Assembly (NCBI GenBank): GCA_904063045.1
Contig: CAJFCJ010000044.1
Location: 1 to 64,000, forward strand
Length of the DNA stretch: 64,000 bases
Source: Dimorphilus gyrociliatus
Lineage: Eukaryota > Annelida > Polychaeta > Dinophilidae
Direction of reading: 5' to 3'
In this document: piece by piece, positions 32,383 to 42,144 of the stretch
Numbering within the stretch: position 1 is the stretch's first letter
Layout: every line of letters begins with the position of its first letter
Translations under genes and position numbers: made by a program
Notes under the pieces: model-generated
The model's input: only the letters and a program-made list of their open reading frames with translations
What the model was told of the DNA's origin: nothing
The model's database searches: none

Positions 32383-32739
32383 ATGGCTAAAAACTTATGG
32401 AATAAACTGTGGAATTTAGAAACCAGTATCAACTCCTCTGATAAGAAAGATGAAGATCAAGAGACCAAGTTAGAAGACTTTGAAAATGAATATATATCTG
32501 ATGATGCAAGTGAAGATTCAAGTAGTGAAACCAATTATGAAGGTTATGATAATGGTAATGATATTAATAATGAAAGTGATTACCAGGCCAGTGATAATAA
32601 TTCTGAAAGTGATTATAGTGGCAGTGATATCAATAATGATGATACTGAAAGTAATCATAGTGAGGATGAAGTGATTGAAAAGGAAACACACTTTACCATA
32701 ATAATTAAAGGAAAAATTAGGATTTTATCCAAAAAATAG
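32383..32739 (+). CDS. Family X acidic protein, short form
   Basis: 118 codons from ATG. It is almost entirely Ser/Asp/Glu/Asn (SDDASEDSSSETNYEG; repeated SD/ESDY units), ending in ETHFTIIIKGKIRILSKK, which parallels the end of the 29164 gene. Upstream (32205-32380) the DNA resembles the 29164 upstream region: TTGTGGGAACC, CCCAATACAAG and GCTGTCAAC in the same order, and a GATATAAAAC TATA-like element at 32319. It seems to be a truncated paralogue lacking the N-terminal half, but with a kept promoter. Confidence 0.55.
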   Translation: MAKNLWNKLWNLETSINSSDKKDEDQETKLEDFENEYISDDASEDSSSETNYEGYDNGNDINNESDYQASDNNSESDYSGSDINNDDTESNHSEDEVIEKETHFTIIIKGKIRILSKK

Positions 32740-33059
32740 CTTTTAAGGAACTGTTTTTCAAATTTTCCAGCATTTTTATGTACTTCTTTCTTTATTTAGC
32801 ATGAGTGTGAAAAAATTTTGTCCTTATATCAATCATTCTTAAAGCAAAAATACAAATGTTTATTCAAATTTACTTTTCTTTTTATTTTAAGTAGAAATAT
32901 TTCTATATTCTTTTTTCAAGTCATTTTTCAGAAAATAGTATAAGTTAGATTGTATTATTCAGATATGATATTTTGTTTATTTAATTAAATGCAATATTTT
33001 CCATTTCAAACAACTAATCTCTAAATTTTGAACTATAAATCTTATTTAGACCTGTGTAT

Positions 33060-33600
33060 AAAATTTTGCTACTGAAAATTAATCATTCTTATTAATTGTC
33101 ACCAAGGATTGAAATTTGGTACATTATTTGATATTATTACACCAATATCAAATCTTTTTACAGAATTCAATTATCTCTTATGGTTCAAGAGTTATGGCAC
33201 TATAAAGTTTGATCAATATTTTGTCATACAAGGCTATGTAATAAATATTCGTCATGTAAAAACTAACTTTGTTATTTGTAAATGTAGGAATTTGAAATTT
33301 GGTAAATAGCTCAATTTTGGTATGCCGATGTCAAATTTTTTTTACAGAATTCAATTATCTTTTACCAGTCAAGAGTTATGGCGCCCCAAAGCTAGGTCAA
33401 TATTTGTTGACATAAGATTATATTTTAAACATTTGTCAGATGAACACTGACATTCTTATTAAAAACAGTTGTTTATTGAAATTTGGTACATTAACTAATA
33501 TTAGTATGGCAATCTCAAATCTATTTAAAAATTTTAATTATCTATAACAATTTTTAAGCTATGGCCCAGTAAATATAATTAATGGAATAAATTAATGTCA
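33060..33600. repeat. Satellite S array, about three 183-bp units
   Basis: ACAGAATTCAATTATCT or a degenerate form recurs near 33162, 33344 and 33530, each preceded by GAAATTTGGTA and followed by AAGAGTTATGGC or AAGCTATGGC. Units are diverged from each other. Confidence 0.7.
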
Positions 33601-33864
33601 ACATTTGTTCAATTTTTTAAATACATGTATATAAGAATATTCAAGAAAGGAAATTAAGAAATTAATTCTTTATTCTTTTAAAGATTGATTCAGATCATTC
33701 ATTAAAGAGATGCTCTTATTTTTTACATGTCTCATTTGATTTCCAAATATTTTATATATATTTATTACAAAAGCGAAAAAAGCAACATTAAAAAAAATAA
33801 GAATTAATAATTAACAAACTACACATATATTTATAAACAAGTAAAAGGTAAAACAATGACAAAA

Positions 33865-34656
33865 TCAATTGTTTGTTGCTTTGAAAAATATTCTCATCAT
33901 TCTAACTAGAACAGTTATCTCTTTTTTACACATTTCATTTGGGTTTGAAATAAATTTGCAATTCATCAACTTTAAATCATTTGCTATCTCTCTGTTAAAA
34001 GAGTTTCTAACAAAATATAAATGCAGATCTGGGATAAAATAAAATAAACTTTCAATGCTTTTTTTGATATCAAAGTTTACAATTCTATTTTTCAAATAGA
34101 TTAGAATATTTTTACTTTTCAAATTCCATTGAAGTATTATTGGAAATATATCCTTAATTGTTAATTTCTCAATGCAAAAAATTTGAAAAGCTTGTTCAAG
34201 TTTCAAAATATTTTTAGCTTTAGAAAAATTTTCAAAATTTAAATCTACAAATTGATCAGTTAAAATTGTATAATCTGTTGATAGGATCTTGAAAGGTTTT
34301 ATTCTTTTTAGATGCTTTTCTAGTTTTCCTTTTGAAAAACTATAATTACTTGTGATATTAACTGCTCTCTTGACAATTAACATATTATCAAAATTACAAA
34401 ACCTTTCATTTTCCTTTTGTAAAATTGTAATTGATGTATCAAAATTTAAAGATTGTTCAACATCAGCCATTGTATCAAACTCAATATTTTGTCCAATTTG
34501 TAAAAAATTCTTTTTTCCAAAGTCTTTTAAAATTTTCATTTCAAATTTCTCTTCAATTGTTTTAATACATGGTACAATTTCTCCTTGTTCAGTTAATTCC
34601 ATATCAGACTGTATTTCAAATAAAGTTGATGGTGATAGTGGTTGTTGATAAAACAT
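33865..34656 (-). CDS. Family X mid-size protein
   Basis: 263 codons from a true ATG, one open exon. The N-terminal third is acidic. The rest aligns block by block with 37491-39041 and 40569-41090: MLIVKRAVN, DYTILTDQFVDLNFENF, FCIEKLTIKDIFPIILQW, KNILIYLKNR, FDIKKSIES, LYFVRNSFNREIANDLKLM, and the hallmark NPNEMCKKEITVLVRMMR end. The invariant CKKE and paired Cys suggest a conserved functional surface. No known domain is recognised. Intact and without stops, so probably a live gene. Confidence 0.62.
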   Translation of the reverse strand: MFYQQPLSPSTLFEIQSDMELTEQGEIVPCIKTIEEKFEMKILKDFGKKNFLQIGQNIEFDTMADVEQSLNFDTSITILQKENERFCNFDNMLIVKRAVNITSNYSFSKGKLEKHLKRIKPFKILSTDYTILTDQFVDLNFENFSKAKNILKLEQAFQIFCIEKLTIKDIFPIILQWNLKSKNILIYLKNRIVNFDIKKSIESLFYFIPDLHLYFVRNSFNREIANDLKLMNCKFISNPNEMCKKEITVLVRMMRIFFKATNN

Positions 34657-34989
34657 ATCTTCTGTGCTTTAAAAACAAAATATCTCTTTTTCACATTTAT
34701 TTTTTTAGTTTACAGAATACTTACAAAAACTTCTGTCTTCTGACTTAGATGTATATCTATCAGTATCCAACTTGTGAATGATAATATTCATCTAAATACA
34801 CACAGCTAAATATACATTCATTGGTAGGAGGAGTTTACTTTAATACAATTAATTAATTAGATAAGGAAGTTTTTTTACCCAAAATTACTTGTAACCAAAC
34901 CATTGCCATCAATTAAACACTTTTCCCATTAATTGCATTATTCTTTAATGTGACATTAATCCTTAAAAAAGCAAAGATACAATTAGAAA

Positions 34990-35525
34990 ATCTATACATA
35001 TAGGCTTTTATATACAATTTCATCACAAAAACCTTAAATTTCTTATTAATTGTCACAGAATATTCAAAATTGGTACAATAAAGGATATTATTACACAGAT
35101 ATCAAATCTTTTTACAGAATTCAATTATCTCTTATGGTTCAAGAGTTATGGTGCCATAAAATTTGGTCAATATTTTGTCATACAAGCCTATTTAATAAAT
35201 ATTCGTCATGTAAAAACTAACTTTCTTATTTGTAAACGTAGAAATTTGAAATTTGGTATATACTTCAATTTTATTACACCGATGTCAAATCTTTTAACAG
35301 AATTCAATTATCTTTTATGGTGCATGAGTTATAGCTCCATGAAATTTGGTTGATATTTATGACCAACCAGTCAATATATCAAATATTTGACTGAAAATTA
35401 ACTTTGTTTTTAATAAATGTAGTTATTTGAAAATTGCTTTATTGACTAATTTTGGTATGGCAGTCTGAAATTCATTTACAGAATTTAATTACCTCCAATA
35501 GTTAAGTGGTTATGGCTTCCAAAAA
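34990..35525. repeat. Satellite S array, about three 185-bp units
   Basis: ACAGAATTCAATTATCT-type cores near 35113, 35297 and 35484. The first unit is closely similar to the 31366 fragment. Confidence 0.7.
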
Positions 35526-36780
35526 TTTTGGTTAAAAAGTTCTTTTTAAGGCTATGTAATTGGGAAAAGGAAAACTTTAAAATTGTCACTGACAAAGTAA
35601 GAAAATATAGTAATGTAAATAGAAGGTTTTTTCATGCATATCTTCATTTATTAGTTCATTTTGTAAGAAATTTAAAAATACAATTATTTAATGAACTTTT
35701 AAAAAAGAAAACATATTATTTCTGCATAAAACTATACACAATTTGTTTTCTAATTTTTCATATGAACAAAAAGGAATATATATTAAAAATTTCATTTCAA
35801 TGTCTTTAAGAAAGAAAAGTAGGCTTTTTATAAATTACATATTTAAATAAATAACATTTTTGCACAATTATCTGGGTCAAAAGTAATTAATAAACACAAA
35901 GTTTCAAGTGTTCTTTTTTTTTAACAATTGCAGGTTTAAAATTTAATGTTTTAAAGTCAGTCAATCCAGTTCGCCAGCCTGTTAGTCTCTCAATAAATTC
36001 TTGATTAGTCAGATGTCAAATGATTGTTGTGGATTGTTTCTTTCATTTGTTTTTCTAAGCCAAAAAAGCAGTTTGTAAAGGACAATAACCTGAAAAAAAT
36101 TAAAGAAATGTTGTTTGTAGACAAATAAAGAGTTAAAATTTTATTTTTACTATCCATTCAAATATTCATCAAAGATGTTTCCAGATAAAAAGCAAAATTC
36201 CAGCTTTTAGATAATTTCTTTTTCTGTAAAAAAAAAAGGAAGCAGAAGACAATTAAAAGAAACATTGTTTGATAAACTTACCAAAAAAGTTATCTATTTT
36301 TTGAGAAGATTTTAATTCTTTTAAAGAAGCTTTGAGCTCTGACCTACAAAATACTTCCTAAACTTACAACATGAAAAACAAAAGACAAAAAAGCATTATC
36401 AAGTAGTTGAAAATGCCTTTTTAAGTTAATTTTTTGAAAGATATCATATAAGAGAAATCAGTCAAAAATTAAGGAAACAAGACAATTTAATACAGAATTC
36501 AGTATCTCAAATGAGAAATTGAATTGAAAACAGCCATCATGTATTTGAACACCTCATAAAGGCTTTCAGTAAATACAATCTGAGAGAATACAATTACAAA
36601 TAATTATAATACATAAAACTTATACCTAGAAACATACTATATAAACTGCAGAGTTTTTTCTCCAGTACTTCAAAGAACACTCCATTGGAAGAATTCTCAA
36701 CTCGATAACCTACACAAAGATTAGGCTACAAAATACTTTATTTACTTTCTGATAAATTATTCATTTTAGATATTTCAAAG
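35526..36780. other. No supported gene
   Basis: A 93-codon frame at 35528-35809 is Lys/Phe-rich with no motif. The rest is AT-rich, with scattered short frames on both strands. Confidence 0.4.
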
Positions 36781-37490
36781 GAAAAATCAGAATAATCCAT
36801 CAGAAAATATAAATCCTTACAAAATTACAAAGAGCTCCTACTCCTTCAAAAGTTGGAAATGAAATGATGTTTTCCCAACAAGCTGTAAGGTTTATCTGTA
36901 AAATACTCTATGTTGATTGGTGAATACTTAACTTTTTTTTTTTAACATGCCTGTAGTAGTCATTTCCAGATGGTGAAAATGTAGAAAATATCTTTAATTC
37001 TTATATTTTTAATATCTAAAACTTAAATTAATAGATTTGTAAATATTATGGGAATGATTGTACAGGTATTACAATAAATATTATAATAACAAGAGATTTA
37101 TTGATAAATTTATCAAAAACAATAGTTCATTTTCTGTCAATTTTATGGAATATTTGATTAAAATAATTCACATACAAACACCTTTATATAATTTAATTTA
37201 TATATTTACATGCCATGAACAAGTGTTCTGTAATTTTTATTGTCTTGTGAGAAAATATCTTGCACTAAAATGCAATTGGGAATGTTTTCCCACAAGAAAA
37301 AACAAATTTTTTTAGTGAAAGTTTCTAGTGAAAGTAAAGTCTGACAGAGAAAATGAATCTGATTATATGATTTTTTCAATTTTATTTGTACAACAAATAT
37401 ACAAACCACTTGAAAGAAATTGTAAGAATATATAAAAAACAAATTTGATTAAAAAGAATAGAGCTAATACAAATAATTTGAACACTAAAT
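36780..37490. repeat. 3' flank duplicated with 39750-40568
   Basis: Shared blocks in the same order: AATCAGAATAA(T/C)CCATCAGAAAA, ACTCCT(T/A)CAAAAG, a CCCAACAAG block, GTGCTGATTGG or GTTGATTGG, TTTTCCCACA(A/T)G, and GTGAAAGTAAA. Together with the adjacent paralogous genes this marks a tandem duplication of over 2 kb. Confidence 0.55.
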
Positions 37491-39041
37491 TTAATTTTTA
37501 ACAACAGATATTAATTCTTTAAGCAATCTAATAACAAGAGTTTCTTCTTTTTTACATATTTCATTAGGATGGTTTAATAATTTACATCCCATTACTTTCA
37601 AATCTTGACAAATATTCTTATCAAATGATTTTTTTGTGAAATACAAATTATTTTTGGAAAAAGGTAACTGCTTAACAATTTTCTTAATGTCAACATTTTT
37701 AGAATTATGCTTTATATATACAAAAAGATTACTTGTAATTAATTTCCAACCAGTTACAATTGGAAGTAAATCATCCATTTCTAAATTTTCTATACAAAAC
37801 ATTTGTACTTTTTTTTCTGTTTTAATTATAGCTTGTAACTTTTCCCATTTTTTTTCATTTAAATTAACAAATTGATCTGTTAAAATTGTAAAATCAGTTA
37901 CATTTGTAAATTGTGGTTTAACCTTTCTTAAAAATAATCTTTGACTTGCATCAATAATATTCAAAGAATTAGTGTCTACCATAATATTATTGCTTCTTTG
38001 AACAATCAACATATTACCTATATCTATCTTTTTTTCATTTTTCTCTTGTAAATTAAAATAAAACTGATCAACAATTTCTCCTTCTTCTTCTTCTCCTTCA
38101 TTTATCTCTTCCATCTCTATTTCTTGGCCAACTTCTAAATTTATTCCCAATTCTTCTAATAAACCAATATCAATTTGTGTATAATTGTCAGTATTACAAT
38201 CATTTATTTGAAGAGTTGTTGCAGCCTCTGCTCTAGCTGCTGCCTCAATTATTTCTTCATCACTAGTTGTAGTTGCAGTTTGTTCTGTAAATGTTGTTAA
38301 TTGTTGACTGGTTGCTTCTGCAATTGTTGGTGTTTGTGTCATAACAATTTCTTCAGTTCCAATTGTTGTAGTTGGTCTTGATGATTGATCTAATTCTTTT
38401 CCAAGTCCAGTAATATGTATTTGAGTAAATGGTCTAGGCAGAGAAAACCTCTTTATTAATTTCTTTGCTCTATTAACAAACTGAACCACACTTTCGCCAT
38501 TCATTTGCTTTAAGTTAAGCAATTTCTCTTGATACTCCAAAGGATCCAGATCAAATTCATCATGGAGGGCTTTCCATATTTCCTCCACAGTAGGCTCTCC
38601 ATCCAGAGCCAACACCAAATCCTTTGCAGGACCAGTTAAATAATCTAAAAGATTTGCTTTCACAACATCTTCACCAATCCAACCATAAGCATAACATGCC
38701 TGATTAAAGTCTTCCTTGAATTTTGAACACTCGTTGCTTCCATCATACAACTTGAGAATAGTTCTTTGAGGGCAATCCCAAGCAGCCCTTAATGCTTGAA
38801 TAACTGTTGTGATATCAACATTTGGGTTCTGTGCTGGGTGATGTGTTCCATGTCCATGATCTGTTGGAATTGTGATTCGATTTCTTTTCATTTCACTCAC
38901 CAATCTATCATAGTCTTCAATTAGTCTTTGTTGCCTTTCTGACATTCCTGCTGGCTGAATTGTAATTGTTGGAGTTGCTGGGGTTGAAGGGTTAGAGTCT
39001 GTAACTGCCCCAGTGGCATTTCCATTTCCTCCTTCTGCCAT
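37491..39041 (-). CDS. Gag-family X chimeric protein
   Basis: 516 codons, uninterrupted. Residues 1-205 are retrotransposon Gag: a Pro/Thr-rich start, then a capsid-like region with LKLYDGSNECSKFKEDFNQA, LLDYLTGPAKDLVLAL and a DEFDLDPLEYQEKL helix typical of Ty3-type Gag. After FSLPRPFTQIHITGLGKELD the sequence becomes family X: DQSSRP, DEEIIEAAARAEAATT, IGLLEELGINLEVGQEIEME, MLIVQRSNNI, DFTILTDQFVNL and the NPNEICKKEETLVIRLL end, colinear with 41539-40569. Forty bases upstream are the primer-binding site and LTR-B, so the chimera would be transcribed from the LTR. There is no Gag zinc knuckle. An open frame of this length across the join argues for function; alternatively it is a recent insertion. 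Confidence 0.7.
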   Translation of the reverse strand: MAEGGNGNATGAVTDSNPSTPATPTITIQPAGMSERQQRLIEDYDRLVSEMKRNRITIPTDHGHGTHHPAQNPNVDITTVIQALRAAWDCPQRTILKLYDGSNECSKFKEDFNQACYAYGWIGEDVVKANLLDYLTGPAKDLVLALDGEPTVEEIWKALHDEFDLDPLEYQEKLLNLKQMNGESVVQFVNRAKKLIKRFSLPRPFTQIHITGLGKELDQSSRPTTTIGTEEIVMTQTPTIAEATSQQLTTFTEQTATTTSDEEIIEAAARAEAATTLQINDCNTDNYTQIDIGLLEELGINLEVGQEIEMEEINEGEEEEGEIVDQFYFNLQEKNEKKIDIGNMLIVQRSNNIMVDTNSLNIIDASQRLFLRKVKPQFTNVTDFTILTDQFVNLNEKKWEKLQAIIKTEKKVQMFCIENLEMDDLLPIVTGWKLITSNLFVYIKHNSKNVDIKKIVKQLPFSKNNLYFTKKSFDKNICQDLKVMGCKLLNHPNEICKKEETLVIRLLKELISVVKN

Positions 39042-39080
39042 ATTTACTTTCTCAAAACTTTTGAATAAACCAAAATATTA

Positions 39081-39097
39081 TCCTGTTGACTGCGCCA
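39081..39097 (-). other. Primer-binding site of LTR-B element
   Basis: In element orientation TGGCGCAGTCAACAGGA begins four bases after the LTR. The TGGCGCAGTC core is like the tRNA-Ser-type PBS described for some insect Ty3/gypsy elements (17.6 and 297). Confidence 0.65.
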
Positions 39098-39101
39098 AAT
39101 T

Positions 39102-39735
39102 TGTACTGCTCTTGCTGGCAAAATCTATGCATTTGCAAGTTATAACAGTACTGGTTCTACTCAACCTTTAAACAAATGTTTAAATTAAAACGGTTTATTC
39201 GCAATAATAATACTTAAGCAAGTAACAATATGAGAGTTCGATAGCAGAGTAGATAGTTCGTAAAAGCAAGTTGCCAAATTACCAAACTGTCTTCCAATGT
39301 TGAGGAGTAGATGGATGGTTCCAGTGGAGGTTGTTTCCAGATGATTTTCCCAGGTCCTTGGGTCCAGATGGAAGCTGCATGCCAAATGAGAATAGTGAGG
39401 ATTTATATACTTTGAGGTTTGCCTCTGACATCCAATCATCACTTTACAGTTGCCAAAATGTGTAGTTCATATTTATGTTTAGTAACAGGATGTTACAAGG
39501 TTGAACATTTAGGAAGGTTAATTGAATTATAACTTGGCCACACCCTAGGCAAGTTAATTAAATTATAACTTGGCCAAACCTTTATTGGTAATTAAAGATG
39601 AGCCTTCAAGCTGACTAATCAGACTTATGTTTGGCCAATGTTATAGCATTTTCTTGAGTAGGTTTTAAGATGTACATGTATATGTTGCATAAAATAATAG
39701 AGTTCAAGCATGTAAAATATAACCAAAGTTGTACA
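39102..39735 (-). repeat. LTR-B, 5' LTR of the Gag chimera
   Basis: 634 bp, full length with TGTAC...GTACA ends. TATATAAA (reverse complement at 39402-39409) and AATAAA (39194-39199) are intact. It is followed in element orientation by the PBS and gag. Confidence 0.85.
39402..39409 (-). promoter_or_regulatory. TATA box driving the Gag chimera
   Basis: TATATAAA on the minus strand; the chimera start codon lies about 360 bases downstream. Promoter use is inferred. Confidence 0.5.
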
Positions 39736-39749
39736 ATTGTTCATAGGAA

Positions 39750-40202
39750 AATCAGAATAACCCATCAGAAAAAAAATTATTATATAGTTACACAGAGGTC
39801 TTACTCCTACAAAAGCTGGAGGTGGAATGAAATTACCCCAACAAGAACTAAGGGTTGTCTGAGGAATACTGTGTGCTGATTGGCTTAGAGTACTAAAGCA
39901 GCTCTCTGATTGGCTATGGGAGAAACTTTTGCAGATCCCTCTAGTGGTAATTTTAAAGATGACGAAAATTTAAATAATGTTTAATTAAAATTATTTTAAT
40001 ACATACAGTATTTGTAACATTGAATCAATATATAATTATTATATAAATAAAAACAATAATTTAGATACCAAACACAATATATACCATTTCAGTTGATTCA
40101 TTTAAGCATATACTTTTCAAGATAACATTCAAACTATCAATAAAATGCATAAATATACACATGTTAATGAACATTATACAAGATACTAATGATATCATCT
40201 AA

Positions 40203-40237
<35 letters not shown>

Positions 40238-40568
40238 CAAAATTTAAAACAGTCTTAAGTCATTATAATAGTGTTATAAATTCTAATTGGAAATATTTTC
40301 CCACATGAAAAGAAAAACATTAACCTGTAAAAAAATTTTTCAGTGAAAGTGAAATTTTTTAAGTGAAAGTAAAAGCCTGACGAAAAAAATATTGATAAAT
40401 AATAAAATTGAATAATTACTATCTGTTGTATTTTAAAGTTTTTTTATTATTTTCAAACAAACCAAAATATATACATTTAAAAAATGAAACAGATTACAAT
40501 ATAGATAAAAATTTATATATAACTAATACAAATGCCTAAAAACAAAGCAAATATTTTTGAACAACATA
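39750..40568. repeat. Duplicated 3' flank, second copy
   Basis: Counterpart of 36780-37490, starting within a few bases of the LTR end. It also contains an AT microsatellite at 40207-40232. Confidence 0.55.
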
Positions 40569-41868
40569 TTAACATTTAACAGCAGACATTAATTCTCTAA
40601 GCAATCTAATAACAAGAGTTTCCTCTTTTTTGCATATTTCATTGGGATGGTTTAATAACTTACATCCCATGACTTTCAAATTTTGACAAATTTCTTTGTC
40701 AAAAGTTTTTTTTGTAAAACACAAATTATTTTTGGAAAAAGGTAACTGCTTAACAATTTTTTTTATGTCTATGTCTTTTGGAATATTCTTTAAATATATA
40801 AAAAGATTACTGGTGATTAATTTCCAACCAGTTATAATTGGAAGTAAATCACCCATTTTTAAATCTTCAATACAAAATATTTGTATTTTTTTTTCTGTTT
40901 TAATCATAGATTGTACCTTTTTCCATTTTTTATCACCTAACTTAATAAATTGATCTGTAAGAATGGTATAATCAGTAACATTTGTAAATTGTGGTTTTAC
41001 CTTTCTGAGAAATATTTTTTGTGTTTTATCAATTATATTTAAAGAACCAGTGTCTACAATAATATTATTAGTTCTTTGAACAATCAACATATTACCTACC
41101 TCTATTTTTCTTTCATTTTTTTTTGTAAATCAAAGTAGAATTTATCTACTATTTCTTCCTCTTCTTCTTCTACTTCATTTATCTCTTCCATCTCAATTTC
41201 TTGGCCAATTTGTAAATTAATACCCAATTCTTCTAATAAACCAATATCCATTTGTGTATAATTGACTGCATTACAATCACTTATTTTAATAGTTGTTCCA
41301 GTGTCTGCTGATGCTGTTGTTGCTGCTTCTGCTCTGGCTGCAGCTTCAATAATTACTTCATCACTTGTTGTAGTTATTGCAGTTTGTTCTCTTAGTGTTG
41401 TAGCAATAGTGTTGTCTGCAATAGTTGATGTTTGTGGAATTTCTTCTGTTGCTCTAATTGGAACTGGTCTTGTTGATTGATCAATTTCTCTTTCTGCTGT
41501 AGTATTGTTTTCTTGTTGTGGTATAATCTCTTCTTCCAATTTATGTACTTTTCTATAAAATGTTAATAATTCTTTTTTGACACTTGAGCAAATTTTTTCT
41601 TTTTTTCACCATATTTTTCAAGACACTTTTTATTTTTTCTATAAATATTTTTTTCACACAAGTCCAAAATTTCTTTAAATTCTTTTTCTTCCTTAATTAC
41701 TTCCATTAATTTTGGTAAATGAACATATTTTGAAAAATCCATATTACTTTGATTGTATTTTTTCATGCTTTTCTTTGAAATTTTGATTAATTTTGAAATA
41801 CCATTTTTCAAATCCTCAAAACCTTCTTCATCTTCATTCACTTTTTTAATTGTTGTTCCACCAAGCAA
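40569..41868 (-). pseudogene. Family X protein, two homopolymer frameshifts
   Basis: Three consecutive frames (41868-41563, 41539-41102, 41090-40569) together cover a full family X protein colinear with the 29164 N-terminal half and the 37491 C-terminal half. Each break sits at an A-run: near 41570 (six A) and near 41120 (nine A). Elsewhere there are no stops, and paralogue identity is high (DIGLLEELGIN, EAAARAEAATT, QLPFSKNNLCFTKK, NPNEICKKEETLVIRLL). Sequencing or assembly errors in the A-runs are as likely as true decay. The N-terminal exon upstream of 41868 is not identified. This copy shows what the chimera's lost N-terminus looked like. Confidence 0.6.
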
Positions 41869-42144
41869 TCTGTATTGGTTGACATGTGTTGTTTAATTGT
41901 AAGCAATCAATAATCAGAATATTTATGTAAGTTTTTTGATATTTTCAATACAAGATACATAACATTATTTAGGACAATTGAAATTGAACAAAGTGAACAA
42001 AGGGTTAGAAAATATGTATGAAAATAAAATTTTTATTAATTATTTCTATTGTTTAATATATAAAGACAAAAATTTTGAACAAGGGCTGTTTGTTTTTAAT
42101 GTTTGAGTAAAAATTGTCTTATTTTCTAGACAATTCACTCTGGA
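41869..42144. other. Intergenic
   Basis: AT-rich spacer between divergent genes. A pyrimidine-rich GTCTTATTTTCTAG just before 42131 could be a splice acceptor for an upstream non-coding exon of the next gene. Confidence 0.4.
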
